In this document: one piece after another, positions 1 to 4,870 of the stretch
Position numbering within the stretch: the stretch's first letter is position 1
Layout of the letters: each line of letters opens with the position of its first letter
Origin: QHWK01 sp035315685
Lineage (GTDB): Bacteria > Acidobacteriota > Vicinamibacteria > Vicinamibacterales > CAVVIG01
Reading direction: 5' to 3'
NCBI GenBank assembly: GCA_035315685.1
Contig: DATFXR010000662.1
Location: 1 to 5,780 of the forward strand
DNA length: 5,780 nucleotides
Program-made: the position numbers and the translations under genes
The notes under the pieces: model-generated
Database searches by the model: none
The model's input: the letters and a program-made list of their open reading frames with translations, nothing else
Told to the model about the DNA's origin: nothing

Positions 1-894
1 AGCGAGGACCGCTTCGCCACCGACGCGGACGCTGTTGATGTCGCTGCTCTTGCCGGTCCCGATCGAGATGTGCACGTGGCTGGGACGCCCCATCTTCGCG
101 CCCTGCAGGCTGACCATCGCCTCGGCTTTTGCCGGCGGCACTATCTTGTGACGCACCAGGTAGCAGCCGAGCGGCCCGCTGGCGATGCCGGTCGCCGGAT
201 CCTCGAGGATGCCCATCCCTGGCGCGAACATCCGGCTGTAGACCGTCGCCTTCTTGCCGCCGCCCTGGGCCGAGAAAACGAAGACGCCGTGTGCCGATGT
301 CTTTGCGTCCCTGAGCACCGCATCGAGCCCGCTCTGGTCCACGACGACGCTGTCGACGGCGCTCCGCGTCGTGAGCGGCACGAACAGGAACGGCACGCCG
401 CACGAGACGATCTGGACCGGCTTGCCAGTGCCGGCGACGGCGGCCGGCGACAGCGACAGCGCGGCCGCCGTCCTCGCCGGATCCGGGATCGGAGTGCCGA
501 ACGTCGGAAGGGCCTGCGTCATCCACACGAAGGACAGGTCGTCGCCCTTCCACGTCATCGTCACCGGCGTCGGGCCGGCGTTCTGTCCGAAGACGAAGTT
601 CCTCCGTCCGCGCGCGATCACTCCGCACCGCGCCAGCGCGAAGGTGCTGCCGATCGTCGGATGCCCGGCCGTCGGCAGTTCCTCGCCGGGCGTAAAGATG
701 CGCAGCCGGACATCGCTGCCGGTGTTCTCCGCTGGCAGCGCGAACGTCGTCTCGGAGAAGTTCATCTCCTTTGCGATCGCCTGCATGGTCTCGGTCGTCA
801 GGCCGCGGCCGTCGAGCACGACGGCGAGCTGATTGCCGCCGAACAACCGATCGGTGAAGACGTCGTAATGCAAATAGCGGTAGGATCGGGCCAT
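1..894 (-). CDS. PhzF-family isomerase/epimerase, C-terminus cut by window edge
   Basis: Reading the minus strand from ATG at 894 gives 298 uninterrupted codons to the edge. The protein begins MARSYRYLHYDVFTDRLFGG, the usual PhzF opening (Y..DVFTD..FGGNQLAV). Visible family motifs are NFSET around residues 45-49 (Glu48, matching the catalytic acid of PhzF), RIFTPGEELPTAGHPT at 65-80 (GHPT histidine 78), and EDPATG at 231-236 (Asp232). The fold is the diaminopimelate-epimerase-like two-domain barrel, cytoplasmic and usually dimeric. PhzF itself isomerises trans-2,3-dihydro-3-hydroxyanthranilate in phenazine synthesis, but most homologues have unknown substrates. No other phz gene is visible, so a phenazine role should not be assumed. 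The last residues seen (VRVGGEAVLA) lie near the usual C-terminus; probably only about 5-15 residues are missing. Its ATG overlaps that of the divergent cyclophilin gene. Upstream there is no clear Shine-Dalgarno sequence. Family assignment is firm; the substrate is unknown. Confidence 0.93.
   Translation of the reverse strand, partial: MARSYRYLHYDVFTDRLFGGNQLAVVLDGRGLTTETMQAIAKEMNFSETTFALPAENTGSDVRLRIFTPGEELPTAGHPTIGSTFALARCGVIARGRRNFVFGQNAGPTPVTMTWKGDDLSFVWMTQALPTFGTPIPDPARTAAALSLSPAAVAGTGKPVQIVSCGVPFLFVPLTTRSAVDSVVVDQSGLDAVLRDAKTSAHGVFVFSAQGGGKKATVYSRMFAPGMGILEDPATGIASGPLGCYLVRHKIVPPAKAEAMVSLQGAKMGRPSHVHISIGTGKSSDINSVRVGGEAVLA
881..886 (+). promoter_or_regulatory. Candidate -10 element (leaderless) for the cyclophilin gene
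   Basis: TAGGAT ends 6 nt before the ATG at 893, the spacing at which a -10 element would put the transcription start on the A of ATG. Its first three bases are also the in-frame TAG that bars any upstream start. An alternative reading is that AGGA at 882-885 is a Shine-Dalgarno sequence 7 nt from the ATG. The element sits antisense within codons 3-5 of the phzF-like gene. The equivalent site before the ankyrin gene (minus strand, 2313-2308) is almost identical but has no Shine-Dalgarno reading, which favours the -10 interpretation. Confidence 0.4.
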
Positions 895-1405
895 GTTGTT
901 TGCGCATTTTACGACGAGCGAAGGCAATTTCACCGCGCGGCTGTTCGACGTCGAGACGCCGAAGACGGTCGCGAACTTCGCCGGCCTGGCCGATGGATCG
1001 AAGGAATGGACCGATCCGCGGACGGGACGCAAGGTGAAGGACCCGTATTTCAACGGCACGATCTTCCACCGCGTGATCGACGGCTTCATGATCCAGGGCG
1101 GCGATCCGCTCGGCCAGGGTACCGGCGGTCCGGGTTACACGTTCGCCGACGAGTTCAACGCCAAGCTGCGCCACTCGAAGCCCGGCATCCTGTCGATGGC
1201 GAATCGCGGTCCGAACACCAATGGTGGTCAGTTCTTCATCACCCTCGCTGCGACGCCGTGGCTCGACGACAAGCACAGCGTGTTCGGCGAAATCGTCGAC
1301 GGCATGGACGTCGTGAAGAAAATCGGCGGCACGCCCACGAGCAAGCCCGGCGACCGCCCGGTGAAACCGATTACGATCCAGTCGGTGACCATCGAGAAGA
1401 AGTGA
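893..1405 (+). CDS. Cyclophilin-type peptidyl-prolyl cis-trans isomerase, cytoplasmic
   Basis: A 170-residue cyclophilin that catalyses cis-trans isomerisation of X-Pro bonds and assists protein folding. It has no signal peptide, so it should act in the cytoplasm. The domain covers the whole protein: FHRVIDGFMIQGGDP at 58-72 supplies the catalytic arginine (Arg60, equal to Arg55 of human cyclophilin A) plus Phe65, Met66 and Gln68; MANRGPNTNGGQFFIT at 102-117 and WLDDKHSVFGEIVDGMDVV at 123-141 complete the active site. Trp123 and His128 match Trp121 and His126 of cyclophilin A. The insert GSKEWTDPRTGRKVKDPYFNG at roughly 35-55 is typical of a bacterial subgroup. The start is well fixed: a stop lies in frame four codons upstream (TAG, 881-883), and MLFAHFTTSEGNF aligns with normal cyclophilin N-termini. 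The stop is followed after 4 nt by a heptad repeat array. The gene resembles ppiB-type cyclophilins, but I do not assign a symbol. Confidence 0.96.
   Translation: MLFAHFTTSEGNFTARLFDVETPKTVANFAGLADGSKEWTDPRTGRKVKDPYFNGTIFHRVIDGFMIQGGDPLGQGTGGPGYTFADEFNAKLRHSKPGILSMANRGPNTNGGQFFITLAATPWLDDKHSVFGEIVDGMDVVKKIGGTPTSKPGDRPVKPITIQSVTIEKK
906..911 (-). promoter_or_regulatory. Candidate -10 element for the phzF-like gene
   Basis: The minus strand reads TAAAAT, five of six bases of the sigma70 -10 consensus, with 11 nt between it and the ATG at 894. Transcription would start about 5 nt before the start codon, leaving almost no leader. No good -35 hexamer is seen at 16-18 bp. The site lies inside codons 5-7 of the opposite cyclophilin gene, in the only AT-rich patch near this junction. 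This is a prediction from sequence only. Confidence 0.35.
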
Positions 1406-1409
1406 GCCT

Positions 1410-1486
1410 GGGATTCGGGATTTGGGATTCGGGATTTGGGATTCGGGATTTGGGATTCGGGATTTGGGATTCGGGATTTGGGATTT
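1410..1486 (+). repeat. Heptanucleotide tandem array A (GGGATTC/GGGATTT)
   Basis: Eleven perfect, uninterrupted heptamers start 4 nt after the cyclophilin stop. GGGATTC and GGGATTT alternate, giving a 14-bp period for five rounds, and the array ends with an extra GGGATTT. Degenerate heptads of the form GGNNTTY continue to about 1529 (GGGGTTT, GGCGTTC, GAGATTT, GGGTTCT, GGGTTC), so the array decays in the 3' direction. The regular GGG runs every 7 nt on the coding strand satisfy the usual G-quadruplex pattern. The long open frames that cross this block translate as GFGIWDS-like repeats and are by-products of the 21-nt periodicity, not genes. Confidence 0.97.
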
Positions 1487-1543
1487 GGGGGTTTGGCGTT
1501 CGAGATTTTGCGGTTCGGGTTCTGGGTTCGACTCGGCGACCAC

Positions 1544-1627
1544 CCGACTCGCGACTTGCGACTCCTGACTTGCGACTTGCGACTCCCGACTCGCGACTCG
1601 CGACTCCCGACTTGCGACTTGCGACTT
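1544..1627 (-). repeat. Heptanucleotide tandem array B with 21-bp higher-order unit
   Basis: Twelve contiguous heptamers of the form SCGACTY (one copy CTGACTT). They group into four 21-bp triads, each one C(C/T)GACTY followed by two GCGACTY, so there is a higher-order period of three heptads. Read on the minus strand the units are GCAAGTC, GCGAGTC and GGGAGTC; the last differs from the GGGATTC of array A at one base. Array B is therefore a diverged relative of array A in inverted orientation. It ends 5 nt before the stop codon of the ankyrin gene (1635-1633), so the two arrays together fill the convergent gap. Confidence 0.95.
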
Positions 1628-1632
1628 CCGCC

Positions 1633-2301
1633 TCACGCCCCGTGACGCCGCAGAAATGCCGCTCCCTCTCTGTGATTCTTTTCCTGGGCGAGCGATAGCG
1701 GTGTCTTCCCTTCGCCATTGGCCGCGGTGACATCAGCCCCCTGCGCAATCAGCGTCTTGATCGCGTCGAGGTTGTTGTTGGCGGCGGCGAGATGCAGCGG
1801 CCGCCATCCGGCGGCGTCGGGCGCGTTGACGTCTGCGCCGTTGCCGAGCAGCAAACCGGCGACGAACGTGTGGTTGCCGGCGAGCGCGGCGTGCAGCGGC
1901 GTGTTGCCATTCGGATTGCGCGATCGGGCGCTGACGTCCGCGCCGCTCGCCAGGAGGGCTTCGGCGATCTTCGTATGACCGAAGAACGCAGCGAAGTGCA
2001 ACGGTGTCCACCCGTCTGGGCTGTACGCGTTGATCGCCGCGGCTGCGCCGCGGTCGAGCAGCCGCTCGACCCGCTCGATCTCGCCGGCCGCCGACGCCTC
2101 GAAGAGGTCCATCGGCGCGCCGCGGGCAACGAGCAGGTTCACAATTCCCTTCTGGCGATGGTAGACGGCTGTTAGGATGGCGCTTTCGCCGGTTCGGCTT
2201 CGCGCGTCGATCAGCGTCGGCTCTGCCGACACCATCGCCTTCACGCGCTCGAATTCTCCGGCCTTAATCGCGTCAATGAAAGCGGCGGCGTTATCGGTCA
2301 T
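1633..2301 (-). CDS. Ankyrin-repeat protein, soluble
   Basis: A 222-residue protein made almost entirely of about seven ankyrin units. The N-terminal three are diverged (about residues 5-34, 35-66 and 67-94, the first and third centred on AIKAGEFERVK and ASAAGEIERVERLL). The C-terminal four are canonical: GWTPLHFAAFFGHTKIAEAL at 97-116, GNTPLHAALAGNHTFVAGLL at 132-151, GWRPLHLAAANNNLDAIKTL at 165-184, and GKTPLSLAQEKNHREGAAFL at 198-217, with GADV linkers. Ankyrin repeats form stacked helix-turn-helix protein-binding surfaces; they give no catalytic role, and the partner cannot be read from sequence. There is no signal peptide or membrane segment, so it is probably cytoplasmic. The ATG at 2301 is fixed by an in-frame TAG four codons upstream. 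The ATG overlaps that of the divergent receptor gene. No Shine-Dalgarno sequence precedes it. The end is natural: it closes with RRHGA as a final capping unit. Confidence 0.93.
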   Translation of the reverse strand: MTDNAAAFIDAIKAGEFERVKAMVSAEPTLIDARSRTGESAILTAVYHRQKGIVNLLVARGAPMDLFEASAAGEIERVERLLDRGAAAAINAYSPDGWTPLHFAAFFGHTKIAEALLASGADVSARSRNPNGNTPLHAALAGNHTFVAGLLLGNGADVNAPDAAGWRPLHLAAANNNLDAIKTLIAQGADVTAANGEGKTPLSLAQEKNHREGAAFLRRHGA

Positions 2302-4738
2302 GGGCAGATTCTATCTCGCGATCATGGGGTGTCTCGTGGCGGTGTCTGCGGCGGCGCAGACCCCGATCTCGTTCGAGGAGCGGCCGCCGCTCGGCGCCGA
2401 GATCACGGTCGGCCCGATCGGCAGCCTCCCGTCGAGCGACAACCTGTTCGCGCTGTTCGACACGATCGTGCCCGACGTCATCGCCGATCGCATCGAGGCC
2501 GGCGGCACGGCCGCGGGCGGGCCGTCGCGAGTCGGCGCGCACGGCAGCACGTGGACGCAGACGTCCTATCGGGTCGGCGACGCGGACATCACGGACCCGG
2601 CGCTCACCGGATTCCCGCTGCTGATGCCCGGCGTCGACGCGTGGGAGCACGTCGAGGTCGCCACCGGGTTGATGCCGATCGATCTCAACGCGCCGGGCAT
2701 GGCGGTCACGCTGACGCCGAAGCATTCGGCGAACGACTGGGCGCGTTCAGTCGAGCTGTCCGCGTCGGGACCGGCGATCAACGCCGGCAGCAGCACCGCC
2801 GATCCGCCCGCGATCCAGCGCCTGAACTCGTGGGGACACGCGAACCTGTTTCTGAGCGGCCCAGCGTTCGCCTCGGCACCCGCACGTCTCGGCATTCTCG
2901 CCTCGGCGACATACAATCGCGCGGCCTACTTCGACCGGAACAGCGTCGACACGGTCAAGGCGGATCTCGGCTCGGGCTTCCTGAACCTGACGTCCACCAC
3001 CAACCGCGGTGATCAACTGCGGCTGATCCTGTGGGGCCAGCACTTCCGCGACGTCGCGCCGCACTATCAGTTGTTCGCCCAGCCGAATGCGGGTCAGGGA
3101 CAGACTGCGCTGCACACGCAGCTGGCCTGGCAGCGTCCAATCGCGAGCGGCGAAGGCGGACTGCGTGCCTATGCTGCGTTCACGATCGGGCACCGCTCGA
3201 CCGATCTCGTCGCCCCGGAATCCGTCGTGATGGAACGCCTCCGAGACGGCCCCGTGCCGTCGTTGCTCGAGCCCGGCGTCGGCACCGATCGGATCTGGTC
3301 GATCGGCGCGCGTCTGAACCGCAATTTCGACGATTCCCGCCATCGCACGGTGGTGGGCGCTGACGTGTCGGGTTCGGCGGCGACGATGCAGTCAGCCTTC
3401 GCGGGTCGCGTGCTGGAGCTGCTCGCCGGCCTGCCAGCGCGCGTGTGGGTCTTTTCCGATCCGAGCGCAGAATCGGCCTGGAGCGGATATGCGGTGAACG
3501 TCTTCGCCGGCGACACGATGACCGTGTCGCGGCGGCTCACGGTGGACGGCGGCGTCCGCGTCGAGATGCTCGGCGGATCCGCGGCGTCACAGAGTGGGTC
3601 GATCAGCTGGCGGAATGCGCTGCCGCGCGCCGGTTTTCACGTCGGCCTGTTCGACACCTGGAAGATCGCCGGCTTCGGTCAGTACGCGCGCTATGCGCAT
3701 CGCCTGCCGCTCACCGATTTCGCCTATGGCGATCCGACCGCGCCGACGGCTGAGATCTATCGCGCCAGCGCGACCGCAACGGCGCAGACGATTCAGGGAC
3801 CACTCGCGTCACTCGGCCCACTCGTGCAGCGGCTCGGACCCGGTTCGAACGGCGATCCGACCTTCTCCGCCATCGATCCAGACCTGCGCCGCCCGCATCT
3901 GGACGAAGCGATTCTCGGGCTCGAAGCGCGGCCGCATCCGGCGTTCTTCTTCCGCATCGCCGCCATCGGCCGCCGCGAGCACGACATCGTCAACGTGGTC
4001 GACGTCGGCGTGCCCGAGTCCAGCTACACGGTCATCAGCGTGCCCGATACGGGGATCGATGTCGTCGGCTCGGGCGACGACCAGACGCTGCACTTCTACA
4101 ACCGATCGCCGGCGAGTTTCGGCAAAGATCAGTACGTGCTCACCAACCCGCCTGGAGACGATGGGAGCTATGTGGGCGTCGATATCCTGACGCAGCTCCG
4201 CACGGGGAGGACGTCGCTGCTGCTCGGAGGAACGGCCGGACGCTCGGAAGGGATCGCCGCCAATCGCGGTTTCGGGCCGCTCGAAAACGATACGTCGGTC
4301 TTCGGCGAGGCCTACGTCAATCCGAACGCGCTCGATCATGCCCAGGGGCGGGTGTTCACCGAACGCGGCTATACGCTCAAGCTCGGGGCGACGCACCAGT
4401 TCGATCGCGATCTCATGGTCGGCGTGAACGCGCGCTACCAGGACGGCCAGCACTTCGCCCGCATGGTGGTCCTCCGCGGGCTGAATCAGGGCGCCGAGGC
4501 GGTGCGCGCGTTCCGCAACGGCCGGACGCGCTTCAGCTTCACCTCGACGCTCGATGTGCGGCTGCAGAAAGGTTTCATGATCCGCGGTCAACGGATCGTC
4601 GGCATCGTCGAGGCATACAACCTCTTCAACGAGTACTTCGAGTACGAGGAAGACACCGTGAGCGGGCCGACATCACGCCAGCGGACTGCCGTGCAGCCGC
4701 CGTTCGCGATGCACATCGGCGTGAGGATTCCGTTCTAG
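2300..4738 (+). CDS. TonB-dependent-receptor-like outer-membrane protein
   Basis: An 812-residue protein with a Sec signal peptide (MGRFYLAIMGCLVAVSAAA, cut before QTPIS). A short N-terminal region (GAEITVG near 32-38, loosely like a TonB box) leads into a plug-like domain at about 40-140, containing TSYRVGDADITDP and AWEHVEVATGLMP, the usual 'VDG-DVTDP...VEV-TG' pattern of receptor plugs. From about 145 to the end are alternating amphipathic strands of a beta-barrel, finishing with VEAYNLFNEYF and the terminal HIGVRIPF, whose last Phe is the outer-membrane assembly signal. It lacks the N-terminal carboxypeptidase-regulatory-like domain of Oar-type receptors. The substrate is unknown. Start choice: ATG 2300 gives a 19-residue signal; ATG 2276 adds MKAAALSV, is also plausible (27 residues), and has a weak CTTAAT 7 nt before it. 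Going back to 2177 adds a non-signal extension that is only antisense to the ankyrin gene. The gene is certain; the start is uncertain between the first two. Confidence 0.86.
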   Translation: MGRFYLAIMGCLVAVSAAAQTPISFEERPPLGAEITVGPIGSLPSSDNLFALFDTIVPDVIADRIEAGGTAAGGPSRVGAHGSTWTQTSYRVGDADITDPALTGFPLLMPGVDAWEHVEVATGLMPIDLNAPGMAVTLTPKHSANDWARSVELSASGPAINAGSSTADPPAIQRLNSWGHANLFLSGPAFASAPARLGILASATYNRAAYFDRNSVDTVKADLGSGFLNLTSTTNRGDQLRLILWGQHFRDVAPHYQLFAQPNAGQGQTALHTQLAWQRPIASGEGGLRAYAAFTIGHRSTDLVAPESVVMERLRDGPVPSLLEPGVGTDRIWSIGARLNRNFDDSRHRTVVGADVSGSAATMQSAFAGRVLELLAGLPARVWVFSDPSAESAWSGYAVNVFAGDTMTVSRRLTVDGGVRVEMLGGSAASQSGSISWRNALPRAGFHVGLFDTWKIAGFGQYARYAHRLPLTDFAYGDPTAPTAEIYRASATATAQTIQGPLASLGPLVQRLGPGSNGDPTFSAIDPDLRRPHLDEAILGLEARPHPAFFFRIAAIGRREHDIVNVVDVGVPESSYTVISVPDTGIDVVGSGDDQTLHFYNRSPASFGKDQYVLTNPPGDDGSYVGVDILTQLRTGRTSLLLGGTAGRSEGIAANRGFGPLENDTSVFGEAYVNPNALDHAQGRVFTERGYTLKLGATHQFDRDLMVGVNARYQDGQHFARMVVLRGLNQGAEAVRAFRNGRTRFSFTSTLDVRLQKGFMIRGQRIVGIVEAYNLFNEYFEYEEDTVSGPTSRQRTAVQPPFAMHIGVRIPF
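2308..2335 (-). promoter_or_regulatory. Candidate leaderless promoter for the ankyrin gene
   Basis: On the minus strand, GAGACA (2335-2330, four of six bases of TTGACA) is followed after 16 bp by TAGAAT (2313-2308, five of six bases of TATAAT). The -10 ends 6 nt before the ATG at 2301, so transcription would begin at or next to the start codon. CTGCCC fills the spacer and gives no ribosome-binding site. The -10 element is antisense to codons 3-5 (Arg-Phe-Tyr) of the receptor signal peptide. It matches the arrangement before the cyclophilin gene (plus strand, 881-886). Confidence 0.45.
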
Positions 4739-4774
4739 CGGAACCTGCTGGACACATCCGGGCCGCGGGATCCG

Positions 4775-4833
4775 CCACGAAGGCACGAAGTCACGAAGAA
4801 AACATTCGTCTTCGCGGCTTCGCGTCTTCCTGG
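4775..4833. terminator. Imperfect long hairpin, candidate bidirectional terminator
   Basis: Two 24-nt arms (4775-4798 and 4810-4833) face each other across an 11-nt AT-rich loop (AAAACATTCGT). Nineteen of 24 positions are complementary, and two more can form G-U pairs in RNA read from the plus strand. It lies between the stops of the two convergent receptor genes (4738 and 4871), where both transcripts need to end. There is no clear run of T after the stem on either side, so intrinsic termination of the classical kind is not assured. It could instead be a mobile intergenic palindrome of the REP type. Confidence 0.5.
4776..4798 (+). repeat. Three 8-bp-spaced CACGAAG repeats
   Basis: CACGAAG occurs three times at exact 8-bp spacing (4776, 4784, 4792) and forms the left arm of the hairpin. 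The right arm carries the diverged complement (CTTCGCGG, CTTCGCGT, CTTCCTGG), so the repeat is present in both orientations around the loop. I recall similar CACGAAG-rich strings between genes of acidobacterial and related environmental genomes, but I cannot search for it here. Confidence 0.85.
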
Positions 4834-4870
4834 CTACCCAGGGGCGGCACTGCTTCAGGGGGACACTCCG

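Noticed and set aside
254..832. A 192-codon plus-strand frame that might be taken as a gene at the left edge.
   Set aside because: It lies opposite the phzF-like gene, which has all family motifs. This frame shows no recognisable domain.
1..894. Phenazine biosynthesis cluster.
   Set aside because: Only a PhzF-family member is present. No other phz enzyme is in the window, and the family is widespread in organisms that make no phenazines.
1410..1627. CRISPR array or telomere-like element.
   Set aside because: The period is 7 bp without spacers and no cas gene is present. The resemblance to TTTAGGG-type telomere repeats is only in G-rich heptamer form, and the location is internal between two intact genes.
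70..1698. A 542-codon open frame on the plus strand crossing the phzF-like gene, the cyclophilin gene and the repeat arrays.
   Set aside because: It is antisense to one well-supported gene and out of frame with another. Its sequence is low-complexity Arg-rich, then GFGIWDS-type heptad translations. Such frames are expected in high-GC DNA.
1371..1748. A minus-strand frame encoding a Ser/Arg/Pro-rich repeat protein over the heptad arrays.
   Set aside because: The peptide repeats arise from 7-bp units read in three frames (21 bp = 7 codons). It overlaps both the ankyrin and the cyclophilin gene ends and has no other support.
2177..2299. N-terminal extension of the receptor gene to an ATG at 2177.
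   Set aside because: The extra 41 residues have no signal-peptide character except the last 8, and they are the antisense reading of the ankyrin gene. A signal peptide starts at 2300, or possibly at 2276.
2300..2335. Lipoprotein signal (IMGC) in the receptor N-terminus.
   Set aside because: Met at the -2 site is a poor lipobox, and a clean signal peptidase I site (SAAA before Q) follows. Outer-membrane barrels are not normally lipidated there.
3809..4591. A 260-codon minus-strand frame inside the receptor gene.
   Set aside because: It is fully antisense to barrel sequence, with Arg/Asp/Glu-rich composition typical of a shadow frame and no domain.
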